Notes under the pieces: model-generated
The model's database searches: none
Seen by the model: the letters and a program-made list of their open reading frames with translations, nothing else
What the model was told of the DNA's origin: nothing
Translations under genes and position numbers: made by a program
From: Bradyrhizobium sp. CIAT3101
GTDB lineage: Bacteria > Pseudomonadota > Alphaproteobacteria > Rhizobiales > Xanthobacteraceae
Direction: 5' to 3'
DNA: 64,000 nucleotides
Assembly (NCBI RefSeq): GCF_029714945.1
Contig: NZ_CP121634.1
Location: 5,477,001 to 5,541,000, forward strand
Shown here: positions 32,991 to 43,461 of the stretch, in pieces
Position numbering within the stretch: position 1 is the first letter of the stretch
How the letters are laid out: every line of letters starts with the position of its first letter

Positions 32991-34103
32991 CTAGCGCCCG
33001 GTCTTCACCTTGGTCCAGAGCCGGTTGATGATCCGCTGGGTGGCGGGATCGCGGGCGGTGATGACGAACAGTTTTGCGAGCGTGGCGTCGTCCGGATAGA
33101 TGTTCTTGTCACCCAGGATCTTCGGATCGACCAGCTTCTGGCTGGCGAGGTTGCCGTTGGCGTAGGACAGGAAGTCCGAGTTCTTGGCGGCGACGTCGGG
33201 GCGGTAGAGATAGTTGATCAGCTCGTAGGCTTCCTTGACGTTCTTGGCATCCGCGGGGATCGCGAGATTGTCGAAGAACATCTGCGCGCCCTCCTTCGGG
33301 ATCGCGTAGCCGATCTCGACGCCGCTTTTGGCTTCCGCCGCGCGCGCGCGGGCCTGCATGATGTCGCCGGACCAGCCGACCACGAAGCAGATCTCGCCGG
33401 TCGCGAGCGCGCTCAGATATTCGGAGGAGTGAAATTTTCGTACGAACGGTCGGACCTTTGCGACGACATCGGCGGCCTTTTCGAGGTCGGCCTGCTTGGT
33501 CGAGTTCGGATCGAGCCCGAGATAGTTCAGCGCCGCCGGAAAGATGTCGTCGGCGGAGTCGAGCATGTGCACGCCGCAGTCTTTGAATTTTGCCAGGTTC
33601 TCCGGCTTGAAGACGATGTCCCAGCTGTCGATCTTCGCGTCGGGTCCGAGGATCTGCTTCAGCTTGGCGACGTTGTAGCCGATGCCCGTCGTGCCCCACA
33701 TGTAGTTCGCGGCAAAGTCGTTGCCGGGATCGTAGGTCGAAAGATTCTTGGTCACCATCGGCCAGGCATGGCTAAGGTTCGGCAGCTTCGACTTGTCGAG
33801 CTTCTGGAAGATGTTCGCCTTGATCTGGCGCTGCAGGAAGTACGCCGTGGGCACCACGACGTCATAGCCGGACTTGCCGGCCATCAGGCGCGTCTCCAGC
33901 GTCTCGTTGGCGTCGAAGGTGTCGTAGACCACCTTGATGCCGGTCTCCTTGGTGAAGGCCTCGAGGACGTCGGGCGCCATGTAGTTCGACCAGTTGTAGA
34001 AGTTGACGACGCGCTCCTCGGCCCCTGCGGGAGGCGACATCAACGTCAGCGCTGCGGCGATTGCAAAACCAAGGCAAAGGCTGGAGCGGCTGACGTTCAT
34101 CAT
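32991..34103 (-). CDS. potF: PotF-type polyamine-binding periplasmic protein
   Basis: A 370-residue substrate-binding protein with a signal peptide (LCLGFAIAAALTLMSPPAGAEE). The motif VVNFYNWSNYMAPDVLEAF is characteristic of PotD/PotF, and YDVVVPTAYFLQRQI, WGTTGIGYN and VVGWSGDIMQAR are further family blocks. It would capture putrescine or a related polyamine in the periplasm for an ABC importer. No PotG/H/I permease or ATPase gene is present beside it; it follows an aminotransferase gene by 6 nt, so it may serve a transporter encoded elsewhere. Substrate is inferred from family. Confidence 0.88.
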   Translation of the reverse strand: MMNVSRSSLCLGFAIAAALTLMSPPAGAEERVVNFYNWSNYMAPDVLEAFTKETGIKVVYDTFDANETLETRLMAGKSGYDVVVPTAYFLQRQIKANIFQKLDKSKLPNLSHAWPMVTKNLSTYDPGNDFAANYMWGTTGIGYNVAKLKQILGPDAKIDSWDIVFKPENLAKFKDCGVHMLDSADDIFPAALNYLGLDPNSTKQADLEKAADVVAKVRPFVRKFHSSEYLSALATGEICFVVGWSGDIMQARARAAEAKSGVEIGYAIPKEGAQMFFDNLAIPADAKNVKEAYELINYLYRPDVAAKNSDFLSYANGNLASQKLVDPKILGDKNIYPDDATLAKLFVITARDPATQRIINRLWTKVKTGR

Positions 34104-34109
34104 CTCGGT

Positions 34110-35291
34110 CTACCTCTTGCGTCCGCGGATCGCGTCCGACAGCCGCTCCAGCGCGGTGTCGAGCGTCTGGTCCTTCTTGGCGAAGCAGAAGCGCACCACC
34201 GAGGTCACCGGGTCCTGCTCGTAGAACGCCGAGACTGGGATCGCCGCGACCTTGTAGTCCTTGACGATGCGCCAGCAGAACTCGGCATCGCTCTCGTTGA
34301 GCCCGAGCGGCGACAGGTCGACGGTGAGGAAGTAGGTGCCCTGCGACTTCAGCACGGGGAAGCCGAGGCTCTCCAGCCCCTTGGTCAGGCGGTCCCTGCT
34401 CCGGGTCAGATCCTTCCGCATCGACAGGAAGTACTCGTCCGGCTTGCCGAGGCCGTAGGCAACGGCGGCCTGCAGGTTCGGCGCGGTGGTGAAGGTCAGG
34501 AACTGGTGCACCTTGGCCGCGACGCGCAACAGCGGCGGCGCGGCGCAGACGAAGCCGATCTTCCAACCGGTCAGCGAGAAGATCTTGCCGGCCGAACCGA
34601 CCTTGATGGTGCGGTCGCGCATGCCGGGGATGGTGATCAGCGGGATGTGCTTGTGCTCGTCGAAGGTGACGTGCTCCCAGACCTCGTCGCAGATCGCGAT
34701 GACGTCGAACTCCTGGCAGTAGCGCGCCAGCAGCTCAAGGTCCTCGCGCGGATAGACCACCGCGGACGGATTCAGAGGATTGTTGAACAGCACCGCCTTG
34801 GTCTTTGAATTGAAGACGCTTTTCAGCATGTCCTCATTCAGCCGCCAATGCGGAGGCTCAAGACGTACGAGCCGCGGAATGCCGCCGGCCTGGCGGATGA
34901 TCGGCAGGTAGGAATCATAGACCGGCTGGAAGCAGACCACCTCGTCGCCGGGCTGCACCACCGACAGGATCGCCGAGGTCAGCGCCTCGGTGCCGCCGGA
35001 GGTCACCATCACCTCGCTCATCGGATCGAGCTTGAGGCCGTGCCAGTGGCCGTAATGGGTCGCGATCGCCTGGCGCAGCTCCGGGATGCCCATCATCGAC
35101 GGATACTGGTTGTAGCCGTTGAGCGAGGCGTCGGCGGCGGCGCGGCGGATGTCCTCGGGGCCGGGATCGTCAGGGAAGCCCTGGCCGAGATTGATGGCGT
35201 TGTTGTCGCGCGCGGCCTGCGACATCGCCTCGAAGATGGTGACGGGAAGGTCGGCGAAGACCTTGTTCAGCGAGGAGCTCTTGGTCGTCAT
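34110..35291 (-). CDS. PLP-dependent aminotransferase, class I/II
   Basis: A 393-residue fold type I aminotransferase from ATG at 35291; a GTG five codons upstream would overlap the rhodanese stop. The PLP lysine lies in KVGSAGKIFSLTGWKIG, with FNNPLNPSAVVY and AICDEVWEHVTF as further cofactor contacts and RFCFAKKD near the end as the substrate-carboxylate Arg region. Overall it resembles the YbdL/kynurenine-glutamine transaminase K group, which acts on methionine, glutamine or aromatic amino acids. It is sandwiched between a rhodanese gene and a PotF-like gene with tight spacing, implying one transcript. The specific amino donor is not determined. Confidence 0.87.
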   Translation of the reverse strand: MTTKSSSLNKVFADLPVTIFEAMSQAARDNNAINLGQGFPDDPGPEDIRRAAADASLNGYNQYPSMMGIPELRQAIATHYGHWHGLKLDPMSEVMVTSGGTEALTSAILSVVQPGDEVVCFQPVYDSYLPIIRQAGGIPRLVRLEPPHWRLNEDMLKSVFNSKTKAVLFNNPLNPSAVVYPREDLELLARYCQEFDVIAICDEVWEHVTFDEHKHIPLITIPGMRDRTIKVGSAGKIFSLTGWKIGFVCAAPPLLRVAAKVHQFLTFTTAPNLQAAVAYGLGKPDEYFLSMRKDLTRSRDRLTKGLESLGFPVLKSQGTYFLTVDLSPLGLNESDAEFCWRIVKDYKVAAIPVSAFYEQDPVTSVVRFCFAKKDQTLDTALERLSDAIRGRKR

Positions 35292-35298
35292 CGCCGGG

Positions 35299-35625
35299 CT
35301 AGCCACCGACCTTGCTGGGAAGACCCGCCGCCTTCCAGCCGAGCATGCCGCCGGCCAGATGCTTGTTGTAAGGCAGGCCCGCCTCTTGCGCCGCGAGCGA
35401 GGCGGTCACCGAGCGCTTGCCCGAACGGCAGGCGAACACGACCTCCTTGCCTTGCGGATCCGGGATCGCCTTGGGATCGAAGGTCGAGAGCGGCACGACC
35501 ACGCCGTAAGGGTAGGCCTCGGCCTCGACCTCGTTCGGCTCACGGACGTCGACGAGCAGATAGCGGCCCTCCGCGACACCCTTGGACACTTCCTCGGGGG
35601 TCAGATCCTGTACTTGATTTGCCAC
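35299..35625 (-). CDS. Rhodanese-domain protein
   Basis: A 108-residue single-domain rhodanese from GTG at 35625, chosen because GGAGG sits just upstream; a longer frame to 35706 adds a proline/glycine-rich segment without a ribosome site. The active-site loop is VVFACRSGKRS with the nucleophilic Cys, and LVDVREPNEVEAEAYPYGVVVPL and AGGMLGWKAAGLP are the conserved flanking motifs. It transfers sulfane sulfur, for example from thiosulfate, to an acceptor. It heads a minus-strand run with the aminotransferase and PotF genes. Confidence 0.87.
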   Translation of the reverse strand: MANQVQDLTPEEVSKGVAEGRYLLVDVREPNEVEAEAYPYGVVVPLSTFDPKAIPDPQGKEVVFACRSGKRSVTASLAAQEAGLPYNKHLAGGMLGWKAAGLPSKVGG

Positions 35626-35783
35626 ATCATCCTCCAACGTCGCAGCGCCGCCCGCCGGGGCGATCCCGGCCGGCGGCAACCTCGCCTCTCGGCATGCGAA
35701 AATCAAGCGCTACAAAGGCTTGAGCTGCCTTGCGCAAGTTAAAGCTAAATCGCAGCGACTTGAAGTGCGCTTTGAATCCGGGG

Positions 35784-37712
35784 CTAGATCGTCACCTGCG
35801 TACCGACCTCGACCACGCGGCCAGAGGGGATCTGGAAATAGTCGGTGGCGTCGTTGGCGGAGCGGCTGAGCGAGATGAACAGCCTATCCTGCCAGCGCGG
35901 CATGCCCGAATGGGCGGCGGGCTTGAGCGCCCTCCGCGACAGGAAGAACGAGGTCGACATGATGTCGAACTGCCAGCCGAGCTTGCGGGCGATCGCCAGC
36001 GCCTTCGGCACGTTGGGCGATTCCATGAAGCCGAACTTCAGCGTCACCTTGGAGAAGGTCGGTGAGATCTGCTCCAGCTTCACCCGCTCGGCCGGATCGA
36101 TCCGCGGGGTCTGCGCGGTCTCGATGGTGAGAATGACATTCTTCTCGTGAAGCACTTTGTAGTGTTTCAGACTATGCATCAGCGCCGTCGGCGCGCTCAG
36201 GGGATCGCTGGTCAGGAACACGGCCGTGCCGGGCACCCGCTGCGGCGGTCGCTTCTCCAGCATCGCCACGAGGTCGGCCAGCGGGAATTCCAGCTTGCGC
36301 GACTTCTCGAACAGCAGCCGGCTGCCGCGCCGCCATGTGTACATCATGATGATCATGAGCGAGCCGAGCGCCAGCGGCACCCAACCGCCCTCGAACACCT
36401 TGAGCAAATTGGCGGCGAGGAAGGTCAGGTCGAGGAACAGGAACGGCGCGATCAGCGCGGCGGCCCACAGCGGCGACCACTTCCAGGCCTTCCAGATCAC
36501 GACAAAGCCCATCATCCCGGTGACGACCATCGTGCCGGTCACAGAGATGCCGTAGGCCGAGGCGAGCGCGCTGGACGAGCGGAACAGCAGCACCATCATG
36601 ATCACCGCGACCAGCAGCAGCTGGTTGATGCGCGGGATGAAGATCTGGCCGGAATGGGCTTCAGAGGTATGGCGAATTTCGAATCGGGGCAGCAGCCCGA
36701 GTTGGATCGCCTGGCGCGTCAGCGAATAGGCGCCGGTGATGACGGCCTGGCTCGCGATCACGGTGGCGGCCGTGGCCAGCACGACCATGCAGCCGCGGAA
36801 GATGCCTTGCGGGAACAGCTGGAAGAACGGGCTCTCGATCGCTCCGGGGTCGCCGAGCACGAGAGCGCCCTGCCCCAGATAGTTCAGCGCCAGCGACGGC
36901 AGCACGATGAACAGCCAAGCGGTCTGGATCGGCCGCTTGCCGAAATGGCCGAGGTCGGCATAGAGCGCCTCGGCGCCGGTCACGGCCAGGAACACGGCAC
37001 CCAGCGTCACGAAGCCGATGATGCCGTGATGGAACATGAAGGACACGGCGTAGAACGGGTTCAGCGCCAGCAGCACCTGCGGCTGCGCGATGATCGGATG
37101 GATCGCGGCGATCGCAATCACCGCAAACCAGACGCACATCACGGGTCCGAAGAACGCCGCAACGCGGGCGGTGCCGCGCGACTGCACGGCAAACAGGAAC
37201 ACCAGGATCACCACCGTCAGCGGAACGATATAGGGCTCGAACCGCAGCGTGACGTCCTTCATGCCTTCCAGGGCCGACAGCACCGAGACCGCCGGCGTGA
37301 TCACGGCGTCGCCGTAGAACAGGGCGCCGGAGATGATGCCGAGCAAGACGATGGTCGCCCCGCCGGTGCCGACCGCGCGCTGGGCCAGCGCCATCAGGGC
37401 CAGCGTGCCGCCCTCGCCGTTGTTGTCGGCGCGGAGCAGGATCACGACGTATTTGAGCGTCACCACGACGATCAGCGCCCACAGGATCAGCGACACCACG
37501 CCGAGAACGGCCGCCGGCGTCGGCGCGCCTTCCGCGCCTGAGGCCGCCATCACCGCCTCGCGGAACGCGTAGAGCGGGCTGGTGCCGATGTCGCCATAGA
37601 CCACGCCGATACTGCCGAGCGTCAGCGCGCCGAAGCCGGCGGTGGTGTGGGCATCGCCATGCCCATTGGCCGCCGCCGTTTCCGGGGCGGGAACTGCTAC
37701 GTCACTTGTCAT
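35784..37712 (-). CDS. kup: KUP-family potassium transporter 1
   Basis: A 642-residue inner-membrane protein with about 12 hydrophobic helices, from ATG at 37712 ([11 protein letters not shown]). [22 protein letters not shown] is the KUP signature, and [17 protein letters not shown] and [17 protein letters not shown] are further conserved blocks. KUP transporters import potassium, usually with protons. A soluble C-terminal domain of about 180 residues is present, so it is full length. A close paralogue lies directly upstream in the same orientation; the two share near-identical C-termini ([22 protein letters not shown] here), indicating tandem duplication. Confidence 0.92.
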   Translation of the reverse strand: MTSDVAVPAPETAAANGHGDAHTTAGFGALTLGSIGVVYGDIGTSPLYAFREAVMAASGAEGAPTPAAVLGVVSLILWALIVVVTLKYVVILLRADNNGEGGTLALMALAQRAVGTGGATIVLLGIISGALFYGDAVITPAVSVLSALEGMKDVTLRFEPYIVPLTVVILVFLFAVQSRGTARVAAFFGPVMCVWFAVIAIAAIHPIIAQPQVLLALNPFYAVSFMFHHGIIGFVTLGAVFLAVTGAEALYADLGHFGKRPIQTAWLFIVLPSLALNYLGQGALVLGDPGAIESPFFQLFPQGIFRGCMVVLATAATVIASQAVITGAYSLTRQAIQLGLLPRFEIRHTSEAHSGQIFIPRINQLLLVAVIMMVLLFRSSSALASAYGISVTGTMVVTGMMGFVVIWKAWKWSPLWAAALIAPFLFLDLTFLAANLLKVFEGGWVPLALGSLMIIMMYTWRRGSRLLFEKSRKLEFPLADLVAMLEKRPPQRVPGTAVFLTSDPLSAPTALMHSLKHYKVLHEKNVILTIETAQTPRIDPAERVKLEQISPTFSKVTLKFGFMESPNVPKALAIARKLGWQFDIMSTSFFLSRRALKPAAHSGMPRWQDRLFISLSRSANDATDYFQIPSGRVVEVGTQVTI

Positions 37713-37866
37713 GGGAGAGCCTAGTGGCCTCAAAATGCTTCACTGCACAACGGCGGAAGAGAGCGCGCGGCTTATAGTCCTGCGCTGCCGGCATAGCCTA
37801 GCCCGATTCTGGGCCCTTGGCATGCAAAATCCGCATAGGTCCGTCAATTGCGTCCCGATGGAGGTT

Positions 37867-39765
37867 TCAGATGGTGACTTGGGTTCCGACTTCAACCACC
37901 CGCCCCGTCGGAATCTGGAAATAGTCGGTGGCGTCATTGGCCGAGCGGCTGAGCGCGATGAACAGGTGGTCTTGCCAGAGCGGCATGCCCGACTGCGCCG
38001 ACGCCTTCAGCGAGCGCCGCGACACGAAGAACGACGTCGACATGATGTCGAACTGCCAGCCCTGCTTGCGCGCGATCGCGAGCGCCTTGGGCACGTTCGG
38101 CTGCTCCATGTAGCCAAAGCGCAAGCGGACCTTGGAGAACTTCTCGCTGATCTTCTCCATCTTGAAGCGCTCGGAGAGATCGACCCGCGGCGTGTGCGCG
38201 GTCTCGATGGTCAGGATCACGTTGTGCTCGTGCAGCACCTTGTTGTGCTTGAGATTGTGCAACAGGGCGGTCGGCACGAAGGCGGGATCGCTGGTCAAGA
38301 ACACCGCCGTGCCCTTGACGATGTGCGGCGGCCGCTTCTCCAGGCTGCGGATCAGATCGTCGAGCGGCACCTCGATCCGGCGCGTCTTCTGGATCAGGAT
38401 CCCCGAGCCCCGCCTCCAGGTCCAGATCGTCCCCGCCATCGCCGCGCCGAACAGCAGCGGCACCCAGGCGCCTTCGAGCAGCTTCAGCAAATTGGCACTG
38501 AAGAAGGTCATGTCGACCATGACGAAGGGCAGGATCACGACCGCCGCGGTCGCAGCCTTCCAGTTCCACAATTTCCAGATCACCACGAAGCCCATGATGC
38601 CGTCGGCGACCATGGTGGTGGAGACCGCAATGCCGTAGGCCGAGGCCAGATTGCTGGGCGTGTGGAACAACAGCACCAGCAGCATCACGCCGATCAGCAG
38701 CAGCCGGTTGACGCGCGGCAGATAAATCTGGCCCGCATGAGTCTCGGAGGTGTAGCGCACCTCGAAGCGCGGCAAGAGGCCGAGCTGCACCGCCTGATAG
38801 ACCAGCGAATAGGCGCCGGTGATCACCGCCTGGCTGGCAATGACGGTCGCGGCCGTTGCAAGACCGACCAGCGGCAGCACGAAGTGCTCGGGCACCATGC
38901 GATAGAAGGAGTGCTCGATCGCGCTTGGATCGGACAGCACCAGCGCCCCCTGCCCGAAATAATTGATCAGCAGCGCCGGCAGCACGAAGAACATCCAGGC
39001 CGACTGGATCGGCTTACGGCCGAAATGGCCGAGGTCGGCATACAGCGCCTCGCCACCGGTCACGGCGAGGAAGACCGCGCCGAGCGTCACCAGGCCGATC
39101 GTGCCGTGCGAGAGCAGGAATTGGAACGCATAGTAGGGATTGATCGCGGCCAGCACCGACGGATCGTCGGCGATGTGAATGACGCCCAGCACCGCCAGAA
39201 CCGTGAACCAGACCACCATCACCGGCCCGAAGGCCGAGGCCACCAGCGCGGTCCCCTTGCTCTGGACCGCGAACAGCAGCACCAGGATCAGCACCGTCAG
39301 CGGCACGACATAATGCTCGAATGCCGGCGTCGCGAGCTTGAGGCCGTCGACCGCCGACAGCACCGAGATCGCCGGCGTGATCATGGAATCGCCGATGAAC
39401 ATCGACGCGCCGACCACACCGAGCGCGAGCAGAAACCAGCTCCGCCGCCCCAACGCGCGCTGGCCGAGCGCCATCAGCGAGAGCGTGCCGCCCTCGCCGT
39501 TGTTGTCGGCGCGCAGCAGCAGCAGCACGTATTTGGCGGTGACGACGATCAGCAGCGCCCACAGGATCAGCGAGAGCACGCCGAGCACCATGATCCGCGT
39601 CACCGGCTCGCCATGGGCCGCGCCCCTGACCGCCTCGTGGAACGCGTAAAGCGGCGAGGTGCCGATGTCGCCGAAAACGACACCGATGCTCCCGAGCGTG
39701 AGGGACCAAAAACCGGAGGTGACCGGCCCATCCTGGGTCTCAGTCGATGTGATGCTCGCCGTCAT
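37867..39765 (-). CDS. kup: KUP-family potassium transporter 2
   Basis: A 632-residue paralogue of the next gene, with the same motifs ([56 protein letters not shown]) and about 12 membrane helices. Divergence is concentrated in the N-terminal 20 residues, the periplasmic loops and the helices after residue 400. The 154-nt gap to kup1 contains no terminator-like hairpin that I can see, so cotranscription is possible but not shown. No good ribosome site precedes ATG at 39765. Confidence 0.92.
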   Translation of the reverse strand: MTASITSTETQDGPVTSGFWSLTLGSIGVVFGDIGTSPLYAFHEAVRGAAHGEPVTRIMVLGVLSLILWALLIVVTAKYVLLLLRADNNGEGGTLSLMALGQRALGRRSWFLLALGVVGASMFIGDSMITPAISVLSAVDGLKLATPAFEHYVVPLTVLILVLLFAVQSKGTALVASAFGPVMVVWFTVLAVLGVIHIADDPSVLAAINPYYAFQFLLSHGTIGLVTLGAVFLAVTGGEALYADLGHFGRKPIQSAWMFFVLPALLINYFGQGALVLSDPSAIEHSFYRMVPEHFVLPLVGLATAATVIASQAVITGAYSLVYQAVQLGLLPRFEVRYTSETHAGQIYLPRVNRLLLIGVMLLVLLFHTPSNLASAYGIAVSTTMVADGIMGFVVIWKLWNWKAATAAVVILPFVMVDMTFFSANLLKLLEGAWVPLLFGAAMAGTIWTWRRGSGILIQKTRRIEVPLDDLIRSLEKRPPHIVKGTAVFLTSDPAFVPTALLHNLKHNKVLHEHNVILTIETAHTPRVDLSERFKMEKISEKFSKVRLRFGYMEQPNVPKALAIARKQGWQFDIMSTSFFVSRRSLKASAQSGMPLWQDHLFIALSRSANDATDYFQIPTGRVVEVGTQVTI

Positions 39766-39938
39766 GAAGGTGGAAAACGCTTCGTCCCTGGAATTGATCC
39801 GGCGCCTTTTGACGCTTCCGGCGCGCCTGTCAATCGGCCCACCACCATAGCAGGCGCTGCGCGAGATGCTGTGACGGCGCGGCCACGTTCGTCGCCTTCG
39901 CGACGAATAGCCTCAGGTAAAATGGTAGCGCAAGGAAT

Positions 39939-40766
39939 TTAGGGCTTCAAGTTCGGCGGCAGCGGCGGATCTTCACGCATCAGGGTGATGGTGACGCGGC
40001 GGTTCGCGGCGAGCGACGGATCATCCGGGAATAGCGGCTGCGTGTCCGCCTTGCCGGAGACGGCGAAGATATGGGACGGCGGCAAGCCCTCGCGCTCGAG
40101 GATCTGGCGCACGGCATTGGCGCGGTCGGCCGAGAGGTCGAAGGCGCCGTAATCGCTGCGGGTCGGGACGAAGCCGGCCGCGGTGTGGCCGGCGATGGAG
40201 ACGCGCAGCGGGGTTGCCTTCAGCGGGATCGCGAGCTTCTCGATCAGGCGGCGGGTGCGGTCGTAGGGCACCTTGGAGCCGTCCGCGAACATCGAGCGGC
40301 CGTCCTGGTCGACGATCTCGAGATTGAGGCCCTGCTTGGTCTCCTCGAACATGATGTGCTTGGACATCTCGGTCAGTTCGGGCATGTCCTGCAACGCCTG
40401 GCGCAGCGAGGCGGCGGCGAGCGCGAAGTTGCGGTCGACCTTGATCTTGGCGCCGGACGTCTTGTCGCGATCCTCCTGGTCCGGCGTCGGCGTGTTGGAG
40501 GACTCCTCGGGCTGGATGTGGTCGACGTTCTTCAGCCGCGCGCGGGTCGGCAGGCCGTCGGATTCGATGATACCGGCGTAGCGCGCTTCGCTCTGGACGC
40601 CGAAGGCCTCGCGCATGGAGCCTGCGACGATCTTCAGCTTATTGGCGTCCTGTGTGGAGAACGCGACCAGCATCACGAAGAACGCCAGCAGCAAGGCCAT
40701 CAGGTCCGCGAACGTCACGAACCAGCCATGGCCGCCGTGTGCTTCCTCGCGCTTTTTCTTTGCCAT
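39939..40766 (-). CDS. motB: Flagellar motor stator protein MotB
   Basis: A 275-residue stator subunit. The single N-terminal helix carries the ion-binding Asp21 in FVTFADLMALLLAFFVML. A plug/linker segment follows, then an OmpA-type peptidoglycan-binding domain (LRVSIAGHTAA..., LSADRANAVRQILEREG, NRRVTITL). It anchors the stator to the cell wall. It lies 26 nt downstream of motA. No other flagellar gene is in the window, so the motor components are encoded elsewhere. Confidence 0.92.
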   Translation of the reverse strand: MAKKKREEAHGGHGWFVTFADLMALLLAFFVMLVAFSTQDANKLKIVAGSMREAFGVQSEARYAGIIESDGLPTRARLKNVDHIQPEESSNTPTPDQEDRDKTSGAKIKVDRNFALAAASLRQALQDMPELTEMSKHIMFEETKQGLNLEIVDQDGRSMFADGSKVPYDRTRRLIEKLAIPLKATPLRVSIAGHTAAGFVPTRSDYGAFDLSADRANAVRQILEREGLPPSHIFAVSGKADTQPLFPDDPSLAANRRVTITLMREDPPLPPNLKP

Positions 40767-40793
40767 CGGTCAGATCCCCGGCGTCCGGCGGCG

Positions 40794-41567
40794 TTACGCC
40801 GGAACCGGCTCGCCTTCGGCGTGGCGGTGCTTCTCGGGCAGATAGGCCAGCAGCATTTCGCGCACCAAAGTCGGGCTCTTGGAGTCGCGGATCATGAGGA
40901 TGCCGTCGATGATCAGCGTGCGATTGGTTTCCTCGTCGATCAGCTTGCCGTGCAGCTTGTCGGCGATCGGCAGGCAGAGCAGGTTCGCGACCAACGCACC
41001 GTAGAGAGTTGCGAGCAGAGCGGTCGCCATGAACGGGCCGAGCTTCGAGGGATCCGACATGTTCGAGAACATCTGCACCATACCGATCAGCGTTCCGATC
41101 ATGCCGAACGCGGGGGCGCAATCGCCGACGGCGCGGTAGATCTTGCTGCCTTCGTTGAGGTGCAAAAGGAAATTGTCGCGGTCGCGTTCCAGATTGTCCC
41201 TGATGAAATCGAGGTCGTAGCCGTCGGCGACGTAGCGGATGCCTTTGGCGAGGAAGGGCTCGTCGGTCTCGACCTTTTCCAGGCCGACCGGACCCTGCTT
41301 GCGGGCGATCTCGGCGATGCGGGCAAGCTCGTCGACCAGGTCGTGCGCCGACAGCCGGCTCATCGTGAACGCGAACTTCATGCCGAGCGGCAAGCCGTGC
41401 GCCAGCGCCGAGAGCGGAAAGCGGATCATGGTCGCTGCGGCCGAGCCGCCGAAGATGATGATCGCAGCATGGTCGCTCATGAACATGCCGAGGTCGCCGC
41501 CCAGAAACACCATCGTGGCGATAACGACCAAACCGGCCACAAGACCGGCGCCCGTCATGATATCCAT
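40794..41567 (-). CDS. motA: Flagellar motor stator protein MotA (PomA-like)
   Basis: A 257-residue four-helix stator protein from ATG at 41567 (MDIMTGAGLVAGLVV), with GGAG at 6-nt spacing; a longer frame exists but lacks a site. The features MVFLGGDLGMFMSDHAAIIIFGGSAAATMIRFPL, then RAVGDCAPAFGMIGTLIGMVQMF and ALLATLYGALVANLLCLPIADKL match the MotA/PomA family. Its length and the MDxxTxxGL N-terminus are closer to PomA-type sodium stators than to the 295-residue E. coli MotA, though ion choice cannot be decided from this alone. It forms an operon with motB. Confidence 0.9.
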   Translation of the reverse strand: MDIMTGAGLVAGLVVIATMVFLGGDLGMFMSDHAAIIIFGGSAAATMIRFPLSALAHGLPLGMKFAFTMSRLSAHDLVDELARIAEIARKQGPVGLEKVETDEPFLAKGIRYVADGYDLDFIRDNLERDRDNFLLHLNEGSKIYRAVGDCAPAFGMIGTLIGMVQMFSNMSDPSKLGPFMATALLATLYGALVANLLCLPIADKLHGKLIDEETNRTLIIDGILMIRDSKSPTLVREMLLAYLPEKHRHAEGEPVPA

Positions 41568-41749
41568 GGGAGACTCCAAAGCGAACGCAACAACGGCCAT
41601 CCTGGCCGGTGGCGCGGTCCAACCCCGAACCGCATCGAAAACCCTAGAGCGCCGCCCTTAAAGCCGCGTAAAGGTTAAGTTCAGCCGATGCGACGGAGCG
41701 GCGCGACGCGCTGAACAAACGGCGGCTTTGCCGTTCCGCGACATCAATC

Positions 41750-42604
41750 TCAACGCTTTGCTAACCATAAATGAGGCGGGTCAGGTGACAGTCCCGTCAG
41801 CTCCCGGCTGAGCGCGCGCAGGCGCTTGCGCGCATCGGCATCATAGGCCTGCGGATTGGCGCGCGCCTCGCTCATGCCGTTGAAGAACAGGCCGCTCTTG
41901 CCCGCGACATCGTCGCCCTGGACGAGATGCAGGATCGCAGCACCACCCTGCTCCACCGTCGACATCGGCGTGATGCCGCCGGCTCGCACCATCGTCGTGT
42001 TCATGTAGGTCGCCGGATGCAACGAATTCGCGGTGATGCCGGCATCCCTGAGCTCGGCCGCGAGATCGATCGTGAACATGATCTGCGACAGCTTGCTCTG
42101 CGCATAGGCGCGCGAGCCGCTGTAGCCTTTCGTGATCATGACGTCGTCGAAGTCGATCGGATTCTGGCCGAGCGAGGCGACATTGACGATGCGCGACGGC
42201 GCGGCGGCCTTCAGCAACGGCAGCAGCAGATGGACCAGCAGAAAGCCCGAGAGATAGTTCACGGCAAAGCGCAGCTCATGACCGTCGCGGCTCTCCTGGC
42301 GCTGCGGCCCGTCGCTCTGCGAGCCGATGCCGGCATTGCTGACGAAAACATCGAGGCGTTGATGATCCCGCGTCACGGCCGCGGCGAGCTCGCGCGTGCC
42401 AGCCATCGACGACAGATCTGCCTGATAGAAAGTCGGCGCCGTATGGCCGGCCCTCACGATCTCGTCGATCAGCGCTTTTGCCCGCACCGCGTCGCGGCCA
42501 TGGATCAGAACATGCGCACCCTCGGCGGCAAGGCGGTTCGCGACATAGCGCCCGACACCATCGGTCGAGCCCGTGATCAGAACCGTCTTGCCGCGCATGT
42601 CCAT
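41750..42604 (-). CDS. Short-chain dehydrogenase/reductase
   Basis: A 284-residue Rossmann-fold oxidoreductase. The nucleotide-binding motif is TGSTDGVGRYVANRLA, with NAGIGS and the catalytic YAQSK (Tyr-x3-Lys); the Ser is in IVNVASLG. The layout, with a long C-terminal segment, is that of the retinol dehydrogenase/WW-oxidoreductase-like classical SDRs. The basic residue HGR after the second strand favours NADP(H). The substrate is unknown. It begins 15 nt after the stop of the RraA-like gene on the same strand, so the two may be cotranscribed. Confidence 0.87.
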   Translation of the reverse strand: MDMRGKTVLITGSTDGVGRYVANRLAAEGAHVLIHGRDAVRAKALIDEIVRAGHTAPTFYQADLSSMAGTRELAAAVTRDHQRLDVFVSNAGIGSQSDGPQRQESRDGHELRFAVNYLSGFLLVHLLLPLLKAAAPSRIVNVASLGQNPIDFDDVMITKGYSGSRAYAQSKLSQIMFTIDLAAELRDAGITANSLHPATYMNTTMVRAGGITPMSTVEQGGAAILHLVQGDDVAGKSGLFFNGMSEARANPQAYDADARKRLRALSRELTGLSPDPPHLWLAKR

Positions 42605-42619
42605 GGTGCTAGCCCGAGA

Positions 42620-43339
42620 TTAGTGGATCTCCGCCGAGCGCTTCAGCGCGGCCTTGAGCTTCTCCAGCGAGAAGTCCGGGCTGCGCGCGATCTCGAGGAT
42701 CGGCGTCTCGCGGCGGCCGCAGAGCTCGGCGGCCTCGGGGAGCTTCGCGGCGATGTCGAACGGGATCACGATGGCACCATGCTGGTCGGCGTGGATAAGA
42801 TCGTCCGACTTCACGGTCATGCCGGCGACGCGTACCTCGCCGCCAAAGCTCTCGGCATGCACCCATGCATGCGACGGGCCGATCGAGCCGGCCAGCGCCT
42901 GGAAGCCCGGGGCCCATTGCGGGATGTCGCGGATCGAGCCGTCGGTGATGACGCCGAGGCAACCGAGCGCCTTGTGCACGTTGCTCTGCACCTCGCCCCA
43001 GAACGCACCGTAGCCGACGTCGGGACCGTCGATGTCCTGGATCACCGAGATGCGCGGACCGTGGCCGGTGCCGACATATTCGTAATATTCGATACGGCGC
43101 TTCGACTGTTCTTCGGCCGGCAGCGACGATTTCAACACCGAGCGGATCGCGACGGTGCGGGCGTAGCCGACGATCGGCGGCAAATCCGGGAACGGGCAGA
43201 CCAGCTGCTTGGTGGTATAGCCGATCAAGCGGCGCTCGGGCGCCACGATCTCCATGGCGTTGCAGATCGTCGGCGTGTCATAGCGGCCCAGCGCTTCGAG
43301 GACGGAAGCAGGCAGCGGCCCGGTCGCAGAATTCGTCAC
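42620..43339 (-). CDS. RraA-family protein (HMG/CHA aldolase-like)
   Basis: A 239-residue protein started by GTG at 43339, supported by GGGAG 8 nt upstream. GVITDGSIRDIPQW contains the Arg-Asp pair of the RraA/HMG aldolase active site, and DDLIHADQHGAIVIP is the other family signature. Members are either class II pyruvate aldolases acting on 4-hydroxy-4-methyl-2-oxoglutarate-type substrates or RNase E inhibitors. The insert PAEEQSKRRIEYYEYVGTGHG is longer than in E. coli RraA, favouring an aldolase or decarboxylase over the RNase role. It precedes an SDR gene. Function is not settled. Confidence 0.82.
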   Translation of the reverse strand: MTNSATGPLPASVLEALGRYDTPTICNAMEIVAPERRLIGYTTKQLVCPFPDLPPIVGYARTVAIRSVLKSSLPAEEQSKRRIEYYEYVGTGHGPRISVIQDIDGPDVGYGAFWGEVQSNVHKALGCLGVITDGSIRDIPQWAPGFQALAGSIGPSHAWVHAESFGGEVRVAGMTVKSDDLIHADQHGAIVIPFDIAAKLPEAAELCGRRETPILEIARSPDFSLEKLKAALKRSAEIH

Positions 43340-43461
43340 GGCGTTATCTCCCAGATTGGCGGCCGCTGTTGGCGCGGTGCCGCCGGCACAGGGCGATATA
43401 GCCGAGATCGGGCCTCAACCCAACTCAGGGGCTCTCATGGCAGATATCCGCGTGCGTTCGC

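Noticed and set aside
36147..39942. Two large plus-strand frames opposite the kup genes
   Set aside because: They are His/Gln/Arg-rich, without domains, and antisense to clearly identified transporters.
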